This document shows positions 26,453 through 35,857 of a DNA stretch of 64,000 nucleotides, piece by piece (positions within the stretch are counted from its first letter, which is position 1; each line of letters opens with the position of its first letter). A program made the translations under genes and the position numbers. The DNA comes from Spirosoma pollinicola. Lineage in GTDB: Bacteria; Bacteroidota; Bacteroidia; Cytophagales; Spirosomataceae. Below the pieces are notes generated by a model that was not told where the DNA came from, searched no databases, and saw only the letters and a program-made list of their open reading frames with translations. The stretch covers positions 2,705,027 through 2,769,026 of the forward strand of contig NZ_CP025096.1 of NCBI RefSeq assembly GCF_002831565.1, written 5' to 3'.

Positions 26453-27532
26453 ATGAGCAGTACATACGGAACAATCTTTAAGATTTCTACATTTGGCGAA
26501 TCGCACGGGCCAGCTATCGGCGTTATCATTGATGGTTGTCCGGCAGGACTGGCTTTCGACACCGATTTTATCCAGCACGAACTGGATCGTCGTAAACCCG
26601 GCCAGTCGCGCATTACGACCCAACGGCGTGAAGCCGATGAGTTTGAGGTGTTGTCGGGTGTTTTTGAGGGCTACACACAGGGAACGCCTATTGCGCTGAT
26701 TATTCGAAATACCGACCAGCGCAGTAAAGATTACGGGCACATTTCGGAGCAATTCAGGCCATCCCACGCCGATTATACCTATCAGACGAAATATGGCTCC
26801 CGCGATTATAGAGGAGGTGGCCGATCGTCGGCCCGCGAAACGGCCGCTCGGGTAGCGGCCGGGGCTGTTGCTAAACTAATGCTTGCTCAACAAGGTGTTC
26901 AGATTACCGCCTATGTCTCGCAGGTAGGGAAATTGAAACTCGAAAAGCCGTATTCAGAACTGAACCTCGCTCTTGCCGAAGAGAATGCCGTTCGCTGTCC
27001 CGACCCCGAAACGGCCGAACAAATGTTTGATTATATTGATGGTATCCGAAAACAGGGCGATTCTGTTGGCGGTATTGTTGACTGCGTTATTAAGGGTGCA
27101 CCCGTTGGCCTGGGCGAGCCTGTGTTTGATAAGCTCCACGCCGAACTGGGTAAAGCCATGTTGAGTATCAACGCCGTGAAGGGATTTGAGTATGGCAGTG
27201 GTTTTGCTGGTGTCGAACAGCTTGGATCCACGCACAACGACGAATTTTATACCGATGAATCTGGCCGGGTACGGACAAAAACCAACCAGTCGGGTGGTAT
27301 TCAGGGGGGCATCAGCAACGGCGAGGACATCTACTTCCGAACGGCCTTCAAACCCGTTGCTACCATCATGCAGGATCAGGATAGTGTCGATGTAAACGGC
27401 CAGCCGGTAACCGTTTCGGGTAAAGGTCGGCATGACCCCTGCGTCGTTCCTCGCGCGGTGCCCATTGTCGAAGCAATGGCTGCCCTGGTGCTCGCCGATC
27501 TATATTTACGGAACAAAGTAGCGAAGGTGTAG
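26453..27532 (+). CDS. aroC: chorismate synthase
   Basis: This enzyme converts 5-enolpyruvylshikimate 3-phosphate to chorismate, the last shared step of aromatic amino acid synthesis, using reduced FMN. The start at [19 protein letters not shown] fits the family; an upstream in-frame ATG at 26435 is possible and has a purine-rich stretch before it. Signatures include [56 protein letters not shown] and the closing [20 protein letters not shown]. Length (359 aa) is normal. It follows batD by 32 bp and may be cotranscribed. Confidence 0.97.
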   Translation: MSSTYGTIFKISTFGESHGPAIGVIIDGCPAGLAFDTDFIQHELDRRKPGQSRITTQRREADEFEVLSGVFEGYTQGTPIALIIRNTDQRSKDYGHISEQFRPSHADYTYQTKYGSRDYRGGGRSSARETAARVAAGAVAKLMLAQQGVQITAYVSQVGKLKLEKPYSELNLALAEENAVRCPDPETAEQMFDYIDGIRKQGDSVGGIVDCVIKGAPVGLGEPVFDKLHAELGKAMLSINAVKGFEYGSGFAGVEQLGSTHNDEFYTDESGRVRTKTNQSGGIQGGISNGEDIYFRTAFKPVATIMQDQDSVDVNGQPVTVSGKGRHDPCVVPRAVPIVEAMAALVLADLYLRNKVAKV

Positions 27533-27556
27533 TGCCCTTTATCGGCTCAAAATCAG

Positions 27557-27564
27557 TATATTTG
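27557..27564 (+). promoter_or_regulatory. -7 box TATATTTG upstream of the Uma2 gene
   Basis: An exact TAnnTTTG match 21 bases before the ATG at 27586. It supports this ATG over an upstream GTG at 27532 that overlaps the aroC stop. Confidence 0.55.
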
Positions 27565-27585
27565 ATTAACCAGCAAACGCTCAAC

Positions 27586-28158
27586 ATGGAAATAACAGCA
27601 ACGCCCGTCCCCAGAAAACGCCCGTCGGCTCCGCAAACAGTTGCTGAGTTTGAGAAATGGCTTTCCCGTAAGAAAACAGACGCAAATTACGAGTTTGTGC
27701 GGGGTCGGATTATTCGAAAGCCACCCATGATGCAGGAAGAACTATTTATCGTCGACTTTTTGGTAAGACGATTCGTCAAAACGCAGTCATTTGAACTCGG
27801 AGATAATCTATTGACCGAGTTTGATTCATATGTAGACGCCTACAGAAAGCGCGTGCCAGATTTAGCATTTTTCAATGCAAGCCAAATCGCGAGCACACGA
27901 ATCGGCGAACGAGTGATGCCCATTTTTACAATCGAAGTCCTATCCGATTCTGAATCCCAGAATGATGTGCTCGAAAAAGTGCAGGATTACTTCGATGCCG
28001 GTGTTCAACTGGTATGGTACATCGCCCCAAAGCAGCAGAAAATCTACGCCTACACCTCGCCCGACGATATTAAAGTGTATAAGGGGCCGGATGTCTGTTC
28101 AGCGGCACCTGTTGTTCCCGATTTTCAGTTTGTCATTCAGGATCTGTTCCAGTCTTAA
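27586..28158 (+). CDS. Uma2-family putative restriction-like endonuclease
   Basis: This 190-aa protein begins MEITATPVPRKRPSAPQTVAEF. The Uma2 (DUF820) pattern is present: YEFVRGRII near the N-terminus, a beta-strand LLTEFDSYVD, RVPDLAFFNASQI with the conserved PD, then IFTIEVLSDSESQND and VWYIAPKQQKIYAYTSPDD. The PD...EVLS residues correspond to the PD-(D/E)xK-like active site. Uma2 proteins are abundant, often multicopy, and mostly uncharacterised; no partner methylase or toxin is next to it. Confidence 0.85.
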   Translation: MEITATPVPRKRPSAPQTVAEFEKWLSRKKTDANYEFVRGRIIRKPPMMQEELFIVDFLVRRFVKTQSFELGDNLLTEFDSYVDAYRKRVPDLAFFNASQIASTRIGERVMPIFTIEVLSDSESQNDVLEKVQDYFDAGVQLVWYIAPKQQKIYAYTSPDDIKVYKGPDVCSAAPVVPDFQFVIQDLFQS

Positions 28159-28180
28159 ATGGAACCGCTGCTGTGCGGGG

Positions 28181-28384
28181 CTATTTCTTCTTGAAAACAG
28201 CCTGCATAATGGCAAAGCCCAGAAAGCCGAAACCAATGGCTTGCGCCGAAATGCCTACGGTCAGGAGTGTGCCGGTGGCCTCCCAATGATGGCTTTTTCC
28301 ATACGCGCCTAAACCCGTCAAAAGCAAACCTGACAACCAGAAACCGGCTGCCAGTAAAATGTACTTATTTTTGATCGTAACCAT
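28181..28384 (-). CDS. small two-helix membrane protein resembling the GldL N-terminus
   Basis: This 67-aa protein has two hydrophobic helices, about 8-28 (ILLAAGFWLSGLLLTGLGAYG) and 40-62 (GTLLTVGISAQAIGFGFLGFA), and a KKK tail. The loop KSHHWEATGTLLTVGISAQAI resembles the HWPG..LLT.G...A hairpin of GldL, the motor subunit of gliding and type IX secretion, but the long GldL coil domain is absent. It could be a mini-protein derived from that fold. It is transcribed divergently from apbE and has a consensus -7 box inside the intergenic space. Confidence 0.65.
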   Translation of the reverse strand: MVTIKNKYILLAAGFWLSGLLLTGLGAYGKSHHWEATGTLLTVGISAQAIGFGFLGFAIMQAVFKKK

Positions 28385-28410
28385 TGGTCGGCCGGTTTGA
28401 GACTTTCCTG

Positions 28411-28418
28411 CAAAAATA
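28411..28418 (-). promoter_or_regulatory. -7 box TATTTTTG for the 67-aa membrane protein
   Basis: On the minus strand the bases read TATTTTTG, an exact TAnnTTTG match, 26 bases before the start at 28384. It lies within or next to the 5' end of the divergent apbE gene, so the two genes may compete for this space. Confidence 0.5.
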
Positions 28419-28420
28419 CG

Positions 28421-29431
28421 TTGAATACCCGTTTCTCTCTCTGCTTATTGACCGGAATGAGCCTGATGGGCTTTCTTTGGCCCGGGAAAGCTATTTCGCA
28501 ACCTGAAATGTCCCGTTTTTCGTTTCATCGGGGCCTTATGGGTACGCAATTCAATGTCATTTTCTATGCGCCCGATAGCCTGACGGCCCTTCGCGCCAAC
28601 GCGGCCGTGAACGCCCGCATGGACTCGCTCAACCAGATTATGAGTGATTACATGGATGGGTCAGAAATTAATCAACTCTCAAAAACAGCGGGTTCCGGCC
28701 GATGGGTTCCGGTGTCATCCGACTTGTACAATGTTCTGAAAAAAGCGCAGGCAATTGCCCGGCTCTCCAATGGGCGTTTCGACCCAACGGTTGGGCCTTT
28801 ATCGCTGTTGTGGCGCAGAGCCGTCCGGCGGAAAGAGTTTCCTACAAACACTGAACGCAAGCGGGCCAGACGGTCTGTTGGCTATAGGTTTATGGAATTA
28901 GACAGCGCAACCCGCTCGGTACGATTAAAAAAGGCGGGTATGCGTCTGGATGTTGGGGGTATTGGTCAGGGATTTGCCATTGACGAAGCCCTGGTGGTGT
29001 TGCATCAATTTGGGATTAAATCGGCCCTCATTGACATTGGTGGTGATATTCTGGCTGCTGATGCGCCACCGGGCAGTTCAGGCTGGCGGGTTGGTATTGG
29101 TTCGGGCAAAGCCGGAGATACGGATACAACCACTATTTTACTCAGAAATGCGGCAATCACAACATCGGGTGATACATACCGGTTTCTGGAACACAATGGC
29201 CGACGATATTCGCACATCATGGATCCTCGTTCGGGTTTGGGGTTACGACATTTTGTTCGGGCAACGGTGCTGGCTCCCGATGGTTATCGTGCCGATGCCC
29301 TGACGAAGGTATTCAGTGTAGTTGGACTTCGGAAAAGCCGCCGACTCCTGACCCGTTTTTTGGGCGTAAAACTGCTGATCCTGGAAAATACAAAGGGCCA
29401 ACTGCACAAATGGCAGTCGGCCCCGTTCTAA
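28421..29431 (+). CDS. apbE: FAD:protein FMN transferase (ApbE family)
   Basis: ApbE attaches FMN covalently to Thr residues of secreted flavoproteins. The frame has no good ATG at its 5' end. A TTG at 28421 gives MNTRFSLCLLTGMSLMGFLWPGKAIS, a plausible signal peptide; TTG at 28397 or ATG at 28457 are alternatives. Family features: HRGLMGTQFNVIFY, SDYMDGSEINQLS, RFDPTVGPLSLLWRR, the glycine-rich MRLDVGGIGQGFAIDEA, ALIDIGGDILA and the C-terminal TSGDTYRFLE...YSHIMDPRSG with the Mg/FAD-binding Asp. Length near 336 aa is normal. No Nqr or Rnf target is close by. The exported enzyme acts in the periplasm. Confidence 0.88.
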   Translation: MNTRFSLCLLTGMSLMGFLWPGKAISQPEMSRFSFHRGLMGTQFNVIFYAPDSLTALRANAAVNARMDSLNQIMSDYMDGSEINQLSKTAGSGRWVPVSSDLYNVLKKAQAIARLSNGRFDPTVGPLSLLWRRAVRRKEFPTNTERKRARRSVGYRFMELDSATRSVRLKKAGMRLDVGGIGQGFAIDEALVVLHQFGIKSALIDIGGDILAADAPPGSSGWRVGIGSGKAGDTDTTTILLRNAAITTSGDTYRFLEHNGRRYSHIMDPRSGLGLRHFVRATVLAPDGYRADALTKVFSVVGLRKSRRLLTRFLGVKLLILENTKGQLHKWQSAPF

Positions 29432-29446
29432 AGACCAGATGATTGA

Positions 29447-29517
29447 TTAAACATAAAGACACAAGATCACAGAATTTTATGTAGAATCCTTTGTGACCTC
29501 CGTGCCTCTGTGTTGAA
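29447..29517. repeat. decayed inverted repeat, TTAACCACAGAGG family
   Basis: The right arm (about 29485-29517) reads on the minus strand as TTCAACACAGAGGCACGGAG and so matches the family. The left arm (about 29447-29477) is a degenerate partner with many transitions and small gaps. Several left-arm changes turn G-C pairs into G-U pairs in minus-strand RNA, keeping a stem for the convergent Gfo/Idh gene that ends at 29524. It lies between two converging genes. Confidence 0.6.
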
Positions 29518-29523
29518 TTGAAT

Positions 29524-30882
29524 TTACACCGTCACCGTTTTACCGGGCACCGCAATTTGGTATAATCCATTGGCATCGGGTAGGCTTTTGGGCATTGCAT
29601 CCCAGGCCAGTGTTGTTGGGAAAAGGTCAATTTGCGAGTTTAGCGCTTCGTCCCATTTCACAACTTTACCCGAATAAGTAGCCATACGGCCCATAATGGC
29701 TGTCATAGTGCTTTTGGCTACACGCTCGGCATCGGCAAATTTATATTCGTTCTTGGCAATAGCCTCGAAGAGTTCGTCGTGTTCGATCTGATATGGGTTG
29801 CCATCTGCTTTCGCATTATGCGTATAAAGCGTCTGACCATTATAGCCCATTAAGGCGCTACTTTTCTTCTCCATACCCTCAATCTTGCCTTTTGTACCGA
29901 GGAACATTTCGTCGACGCGGCTGTACGTGCCTTCGTAGTGGCGGCACTGGCTGTTGATTGTCGTTCCATCGGCATAAACGAAATCGACAATATGGTGATC
30001 GAAAATCTCACCGTAATCTTTACCCGTCCGAACCTGCCGCCCGCCTGTTCCTTGGCACGAAACGGGGTAACTATTTTTTACCCAGTTGGCTATGTCGATA
30101 TTGTGAACGTGCTGCTCATTGATATGGTCGCCACAGAGCCAATTGAAATAATACCAGTTGCGCATCTGGTAATCCATTTCGGTTTGGCCGGGTTTGCGCG
30201 GCTTCTGCCAAACGCCCCCACTGACCCAGTACACCTGCCCGCCAACAATGTCGCCAATAGCGCCATCGTGGATGCGTTTGATCATATCGCGGTAACTAGG
30301 CTGATAGCGACGCTGTAGGCCGACAACTACATTTAGTTTTTTACGTTTGGCTTCTTCCGCAGCCGCCAGCACCCGCCGAATGCCGGGTGCATCAGTGGCA
30401 ACAGGTTTTTCCATAAATACCTGCTTACCCTGCTTCACGGCTTCTTCAAAATGACTCGGCCGGAAGCCCGGTGGTGTCGCCAGAATAACCACATCAGCCA
30501 GGGCCATTGCCTGTTTGTAAGCATCGAAGCCCACAAACTTATGATCTTCCGGCACATCTACTTTAAGCGAACCATCTGCGGCCTTCAAACCGCGTTCGGT
30601 AAGTGCTTTATACGCATCGTCTAACCGATCCCGATAGGCGTCGGCCATCGCTACGATTTTAACATTTTGCTTCGTGTTGAGTGCTTGTTGGGCGGCACCG
30701 GTGCCACGTCCACCGCAACCAATCAGGGCTACTTTTATTGTATCATTTACCGAGAAATGAAAACCTGGATTTCCGGTTGAGGCCTGCGCCTGAAAAGGTA
30801 AGCTGCCTAATAAAGCACTACCTGTTAGCAATCCGGAAGCTTTGAGAAATTCCCGGCGCGCCTGATTTGATTCATTTTTCAT
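29524..30882 (-). CDS. Gfo/Idh/MocA-family oxidoreductase with Tat signal
   Basis: This 452-aa protein has a twin-arginine signal (NQARREFLKASGLLTGSALLG), so it is exported folded, as expected for a cofactor-bound enzyme. The NAD(P)-binding Rossmann motif KVALIGCGGRGTGAAQQA starts near residue 50, followed by DVVILATPPGFRPSHFEEAVKQGK and the EKPVATD motif that marks the family. The C-terminal region has HEEQHVHN-like residues (INEQHVHNIDIANWV), a probable substrate site, and LGTKGKIEG. Related periplasmic enzymes act on sugars or sugar alcohols; the substrate is not deducible. It is divergent from the TonB receptor gene at 31095, sharing a 212-bp spacer. Confidence 0.9.
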   Translation of the reverse strand: MKNESNQARREFLKASGLLTGSALLGSLPFQAQASTGNPGFHFSVNDTIKVALIGCGGRGTGAAQQALNTKQNVKIVAMADAYRDRLDDAYKALTERGLKAADGSLKVDVPEDHKFVGFDAYKQAMALADVVILATPPGFRPSHFEEAVKQGKQVFMEKPVATDAPGIRRVLAAAEEAKRKKLNVVVGLQRRYQPSYRDMIKRIHDGAIGDIVGGQVYWVSGGVWQKPRKPGQTEMDYQMRNWYYFNWLCGDHINEQHVHNIDIANWVKNSYPVSCQGTGGRQVRTGKDYGEIFDHHIVDFVYADGTTINSQCRHYEGTYSRVDEMFLGTKGKIEGMEKKSSALMGYNGQTLYTHNAKADGNPYQIEHDELFEAIAKNEYKFADAERVAKSTMTAIMGRMATYSGKVVKWDEALNSQIDLFPTTLAWDAMPKSLPDANGLYQIAVPGKTVTV

Positions 30883-31094
30883 ATATATAAATTCCAGATT
30901 AGAGAGTTGTCGATTTATAAAGCTAGCGTATCAGTGAATTTACTATCTATCAACATAATACAAGCATACCATTAGTTTACTACTCACTAAATTTTGTCAA
31001 TTGCAAGAAATTGTTGCACGAAAAGAAGACTTATATGTATGTTTAGCACCACAGAAAAAGAATGATCATTCACCAACCGTTTTTGTAGACAAAT

Positions 31095-34000
31095 ATGAGA
31101 AAAACAACTACTTATAGGCTCTTTTTTGGGCTGTTATTCGCTTTCTGTAGTCTCGGTGCACAGGCGCAAACAAAAATTGCTGGGAAAGTTACCGACGAGA
31201 CGAAGAAAGAGGAATTGGTAGGCATTAACATCGCCGTAAAGGGGAAAGTCATTGGTACGATCACCGATCAGAAAGGTAACTTTTCGCTCTCAACCAATAC
31301 CCCAACTCCTTTTACTATTGCCGTTTCGGCAGTTGGTTTTCAAACACAGGAGTTTGTTATCAACGGAAATCGCACCGATCTGAATGTGGTTATGAAAGAG
31401 CAGGTGACGATGGGGCAGGAGGTTATCGTGTCGGCATCGCGGGTGGAAGAAAGCGTGCTTAAATCGCCGGTATCGGTTGAGCGGCTGGATATTCGCTCGT
31501 TCCAATCTACACCGGGAGCAACGTTTTATGATGCCTTGCAGAATGTCAAAGGTGTTGACATGAACACACAGAGCCTGACCTTTAAAACGGTTAACGTGCG
31601 GGGGTTTGGCTCGAACGGAAATACGCGTGTTGTGCAGTTGCTGGATGGTATGGACAATCAGGCACCCGGCCTTAATTTCTCGGTGGGTAACATTGCCGGG
31701 GTGTCGGAGCTTGATCTGGAAAGCGTAGAACTGTTGCCCGGTGCGGCATCGGCACTTTACGGACCTAACGCCATCAACGGCCTGTTGCTAATGAATTCAA
31801 AAAGCCCATTTCAATATCAGGGCCTGAGTGCCTATGTGAAGGGGGGCGTTATGAATGCGAGTAACCGTAGTACCGCCACCACGCCATTTTACGATGCGGC
31901 TTTTCGCTATGCCAAAGCGTTCAATAACAAATTAGCTATCAAAGTCGGGGTGTCGTATCTGACCGCAAAAGACTGGCAGGCAAGCGACTATCGAGATCAA
32001 AGTTACTCGAACAACTTTACCCTCGATAATGGCAATCGGGCTAATAATCCCGGTTATGATGGGGTAAATATTTACGGTGATGCCAGTGCTAACCTGTACT
32101 CCAATCTTTTTGGTAATGGTCAGCCCGGAACGGGCGCCAATGGCACATCGGCCATTTTAGGGGCCATTGCTACGACTCAGATTCCACAGGCAGGCAACGC
32201 AACCCTGCCGCAACTTACCGGCCTGACACCACAGCAGATTTTCAATAACATCATTCCGAACCTGAATATTTCGCGGACGGGCTATCAGGAAAGTGATCTG
32301 GTTAGTTACAATGCCACGAATCTGAAACTGAACGGGGCATTGCATTATCGCCTGAACGACAATGTAGAGGCTATTATACAGGCCAACTATGGTACCGGCA
32401 CAACCGTCTACACGGGTGCTGACCGGTATTACATTAAAGGCTTTAAACTCGGGCAGTACAAACTCGAATTACGCGGTTCTAATTTCTTCGTGCGGGCTTA
32501 TACCACGCAGGAGCGTTCGGGCGATTCATATGCTACGTCAACGCTGGGGCAGGGCATAAACGAAGCCTGGAGCGGTAGTGCTGCCAAATGGTTTCCAACC
32601 TATTTCGGAACGTATGCACAAACGGCATTTCAAGGATATGCAGGGGCTTATTTGACAGCACTGGGATCAGGTCAGTCGCCTACAGCAGCATTGGCAGCGG
32701 CCCAAACGTATATTAGTGGTCAGCAAACTAATTTATTGAATCAAGCGCGTGGTGCTGCCGATCAAGGCCGATTGATGCCAGGCAGTGCCGGTTTCCAGCA
32801 GGCATTCGATGCCGTAACGGGCAAGCCAATTCCGGGCGATGCAACAGGCGTGGGCGCTAAATTCCTGGATAAAACCAACCTGTATCACGGCGAATTTATG
32901 TACAACTTCAGCAAGTTGATCGACCCCAAAACGGTTGAATTGATTGTGGGAGGAAATGTTCGTCGGTATGCGTTGAATTCAGAGGGTACGCTGTTTGCGC
33001 GTGACGAGAATGGCAAAGAGTTTACCATCGATGAGTTTGGCGGCTATGCGCAGGCATCCAAAACGCTGGCCGATGTGCTAAAACTAACGGGCTCTATTCG
33101 GTACGACAAAAATCAGAACTTCAAAGCGCAGGTAAGTCCACGCTTCTCGGCTGTACTTACTCTGGCTAAAGTGCATAATTTCCGGGCGTCGTTTCAGCGC
33201 GGCTTCCGTATCCCAACTACGCAGGATCAGTATATTGACCTGAACACGCCTACGGCCCGGTTAATTGGCGGATTGCCGTTCCTGAAGGATAAATATAATC
33301 TTAACACAAACCCGACCTACACCCTTCAGTCGGTGCAGGCATTTGGCGCCACGTTACAACAAGGTGGTACGGCTGCGCTGCCACAGGCACTTGGAAAACT
33401 ACAAAAAGCACCTGATCTTGGTTATGATCCCGAGCGTGTAGAAACCTATGAGGTTGGTTATAAAGGGTTGTTGGGTAATAAGTTATTTATCGACGCCTAT
33501 TATTACTACAACCGTTTCCTGAATTTCCTGGGTAGCCAGATCGTTGTGCAGGGTAAAACGCCGGTCTCTATAGCTGATCCCCTCTCAACACTCCAACTGA
33601 TTAGTGGTTCGACTCGTACTGTCTATTCATATCCGACAAATTCGCCAACTCAATTGAAAAACGCTGGTTGGGCCATTGGGGTTGATTATGTGCTGCCCGG
33701 TAATTACATGATTGGCGGTAATATATCGTCGAATTACCTTATGAATAAGGATCAGATACCAACGGGTTTTGTTACGTTTTTCAACACACCCAAAAATCGG
33801 TATAATTTATCGTTCGGTAATCGGAATGTGCGGGGTACGGGCTTTGGCTTCAACGTTGTTTACCGCGCTCAGGATTCGTTCCTGTGGGAAGGGAGCTTTG
33901 GTAACGCAGAGGCTACCGCTCGTCAGCAAACGATCATTCCGGCCTACAGTACACTCGATGCCCAGCTAAGCAAAAAACTGTCTGGATTCAAGTCGATTCT

Positions 34001-34112
34001 TAAAGTAGGTGGTACTAATCTGACGGGCAAACTTTACACGCAATCGTGGGGTAACCCCAGCGTTGGTTCGATGTACTACATAAGCCTGACGTTCGATCAA
34101 TTAATGAATTAA
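31095..34112 (+). CDS. TonB-dependent outer-membrane receptor
   Basis: This 1005-aa receptor has signal peptide MRKTTTYRLFFGLLFAFCSLGAQAQ, a carboxypeptidase-regulatory-like domain (about 26-110, e.g. GKVTDETKKEELVGINIAVKG), a TonB-box-like EVIVSASRVEES, a plug (PVSVERLDI to NGLLLM, about 120-230) and a barrel of roughly 700 residues. Unlike the SusC proteins of this window it lacks the N-terminal RFGGNVGQVG extension and is not followed by a susD gene. It is likely to import a siderophore, vitamin or peptide; the substrate cannot be assigned. It is monocistronic, with a strong terminator right after it. Confidence 0.92.
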   Translation: MRKTTTYRLFFGLLFAFCSLGAQAQTKIAGKVTDETKKEELVGINIAVKGKVIGTITDQKGNFSLSTNTPTPFTIAVSAVGFQTQEFVINGNRTDLNVVMKEQVTMGQEVIVSASRVEESVLKSPVSVERLDIRSFQSTPGATFYDALQNVKGVDMNTQSLTFKTVNVRGFGSNGNTRVVQLLDGMDNQAPGLNFSVGNIAGVSELDLESVELLPGAASALYGPNAINGLLLMNSKSPFQYQGLSAYVKGGVMNASNRSTATTPFYDAAFRYAKAFNNKLAIKVGVSYLTAKDWQASDYRDQSYSNNFTLDNGNRANNPGYDGVNIYGDASANLYSNLFGNGQPGTGANGTSAILGAIATTQIPQAGNATLPQLTGLTPQQIFNNIIPNLNISRTGYQESDLVSYNATNLKLNGALHYRLNDNVEAIIQANYGTGTTVYTGADRYYIKGFKLGQYKLELRGSNFFVRAYTTQERSGDSYATSTLGQGINEAWSGSAAKWFPTYFGTYAQTAFQGYAGAYLTALGSGQSPTAALAAAQTYISGQQTNLLNQARGAADQGRLMPGSAGFQQAFDAVTGKPIPGDATGVGAKFLDKTNLYHGEFMYNFSKLIDPKTVELIVGGNVRRYALNSEGTLFARDENGKEFTIDEFGGYAQASKTLADVLKLTGSIRYDKNQNFKAQVSPRFSAVLTLAKVHNFRASFQRGFRIPTTQDQYIDLNTPTARLIGGLPFLKDKYNLNTNPTYTLQSVQAFGATLQQGGTAALPQALGKLQKAPDLGYDPERVETYEVGYKGLLGNKLFIDAYYYYNRFLNFLGSQIVVQGKTPVSIADPLSTLQLISGSTRTVYSYPTNSPTQLKNAGWAIGVDYVLPGNYMIGGNISSNYLMNKDQIPTGFVTFFNTPKNRYNLSFGNRNVRGTGFGFNVVYRAQDSFLWEGSFGNAEATARQQTIIPAYSTLDAQLSKKLSGFKSILKVGGTNLTGKLYTQSWGNPSVGSMYYISLTFDQLMN

Positions 34113-34128
34113 GTTTTTGGCCATTAGT

Positions 34129-34167
34129 GAACGCTCTGTCTCCGATCGGAAGCAGAGCGTTCTTTGT
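34129..34167 (+). terminator. rho-independent terminator of the TonB receptor gene
   Basis: The perfect 10-bp stem 34129-34138 with 34153-34162 is followed by TTTGTTTT. It lies 17 bases past the stop codon. The loop holds a further 10-bp palindrome (TCCGATCGGA). Confidence 0.85.
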
Positions 34168-34267
34168 TTTCAATGGTCGTCATTCTCCGAACTTTTAGGC
34201 TGTTTCTATACTTTGTCAGATAAGTCAGGGCCCTTTTCGTAGACCATACTGTTCCTTCAGTAGCGGA

Positions 34268-35689
34268 ATGATCGAATCTGGGAGTTTCTGTCAAAGCCTA
34301 TTATCCAGTACGCTATTGAGTAACACTACCCCGCCAGATCAACAATCCGATACATCATCGGCTGCTTTGCCCCGTAATTTGACGCTGCTGCAAGGCACAG
34401 CGTTGAACATGATCGACATGGTTGGCATTGGCCCGTTTGTGGTATTGCCATTGGTTATCAAGACCCTTGGTGGACCGCTTTTCATGTGGGCCTGGGTGCT
34501 GGGGGCATTCGTATCCTTAATCGATGCCTTTGTATGGGCTGAGTTAGGAGCCGCTTTTCCGCAAGCGGGAGGGAGTTATAATTTCCTGAAGATTTCGTAC
34601 GGTGAACGACGCTGGGGACGCTTGCTGTCATTTCTATATGTCTGGCAAACGCTTATTCAGGCGCCGTTGGTTATGGCCTCTGGTGCCATTGGCTTTGCGC
34701 AATATGCATCGTACCTGATGCCGCTGGACGAATGGCAGCGTAAAGGTGTTTCGGGTGTGGTTGTCCTGATCATTATTGGGTTATTGTATCGAAAAATTGA
34801 TTCGATTGGGAAGATTGGTCTGGTAATGTGGGGGGCGGTTTTACTAACGCTAGGCTGGATCATTGTTGGGGGCCTCACCAATGCCCGAATTCCACTGGCC
34901 GAGACCTTCGATTCCATCGGTTCTGTGAGTGGTGGGGTGCTGGCAGCCGGACTAGGGCAGGCTTCCGTCAAAACCATTTACTGTTATCTTGGCTACTACA
35001 ACGTTTGCCATCTGGGTGGGGAAATTCAGCGGCCTACACGTAATATTCCAGCCAGTATGTTCATCTCCATTGTGGGCATTGCCGGGCTGTACTTGCTTAT
35101 GAACCTGAGCGTGGTAAGTGTTGTGCCCTGGAAAATTGCCCAAAACAGCAATTTCATTGTCAGCACGTTTGTCGAAACGCTATATGGCCCACAGGCTGCT
35201 CAACTGGCCACAATTCTGGTGTTGCTGGTTGCTTTTTCTTCCTTGTTCGCGGTGTTGCTTGGCTATTCACGGGTTCCCTATGCGGCCGCGGTGGATGGAC
35301 AATTCTTCAAGATTTTCGCCAAGCTGCATCCAACCCGTCAGTTTCCATATATCTCGTTACTTTTCCTGGGTGGGATGGGCTTTGTATTTAGTCTGTTGTT
35401 CCGTTTGGGCGATGTGATTATGGCTATCCTTGCCATGCGAATTGTTGTGCAATTTGTAGGGCAGGCTATTGGCTTGATGCTGCTGCATCGTCGACGGGCC
35501 GCTTCTGAATTTCCCTTCCGAATGCCGCTTTACCCCTTTCCGGTTATTCTGGTTATTGGTATTTGGCTGTTCATCTTTTTCTCTACGGGCATACCCTTTA
35601 TGCTGTCGGGATTAACTGTTATCGGATTAGGCATCGTTGCTTTTCTGATCTCGGCAGGGGTGCGTAAACAGTGGCCATTTGAGAAATAG
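34268..35689 (+). CDS. APC-superfamily amino acid permease
   Basis: This 473-aa inner-membrane transporter has about 12 helices. The first helix carries NMIDMVGIGPFVVLPLVI, the unwound GIG-type substrate site of APC transporters, and the second region AWVLGAFVSLIDAFVWAELGAAFPQAGGSY contains the conserved E-L-G-xxxPxAGG motif. Further helices include VWQTLIQAPLVMASG, VFSLLFRLGD and PYAAAVDGQFF. The N-terminus of about 45 residues is Ser/Thr-rich and cytoplasmic. Substrate is probably an amino acid or amine. It stands alone, ending 15 bp before a long inverted repeat. Confidence 0.9.
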   Translation: MIESGSFCQSLLSSTLLSNTTPPDQQSDTSSAALPRNLTLLQGTALNMIDMVGIGPFVVLPLVIKTLGGPLFMWAWVLGAFVSLIDAFVWAELGAAFPQAGGSYNFLKISYGERRWGRLLSFLYVWQTLIQAPLVMASGAIGFAQYASYLMPLDEWQRKGVSGVVVLIIIGLLYRKIDSIGKIGLVMWGAVLLTLGWIIVGGLTNARIPLAETFDSIGSVSGGVLAAGLGQASVKTIYCYLGYYNVCHLGGEIQRPTRNIPASMFISIVGIAGLYLLMNLSVVSVVPWKIAQNSNFIVSTFVETLYGPQAAQLATILVLLVAFSSLFAVLLGYSRVPYAAAVDGQFFKIFAKLHPTRQFPYISLLFLGGMGFVFSLLFRLGDVIMAILAMRIVVQFVGQAIGLMLLHRRRAASEFPFRMPLYPFPVILVIGIWLFIFFSTGIPFMLSGLTVIGLGIVAFLISAGVRKQWPFEK

Positions 35690-35704
35690 TGGGCCTTGTT
35701 TAAA

Positions 35705-35815
35705 AAAAGGATTTTTAACCACAGAGGGACAGAGAGCACAGAGGTTTCTAGAGGGTAGAAGATACCCCGTTAGATCCTCTGTGCTCTCTGTCCCTCTGTG
35801 GTTAAAAATCCTTTT
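35705..35815. repeat. long perfect inverted repeat (40-bp arms), TTAACCACAGAGG family
   Basis: Arms 35705-35744 and 35776-35815 are perfect reverse complements of 40 bp with a 31-base spacer. It lies between the stops of the convergent permease and FAD/Fe-S genes and could terminate both. The outer half of the arm is nearly the same as in 23028-23120. No transposase and no target-site duplication were seen. Confidence 0.92.
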
Positions 35816-35857
35816 CCTTTTTATCAACTAATAGAGATACCTATACGCTGCAAACAC

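Noticed and set aside
30980-31010. AAATTTTGTC upstream of the TonB receptor considered as a copy of the susC direct repeat
   Set aside because: There is no second copy at 21-bp spacing and no matching -33/-7 pair.
35705-35815. Long inverted repeats considered as insertion sequences
   Set aside because: They have no transposase and I found no target-site duplication. They are listed as repeats only.
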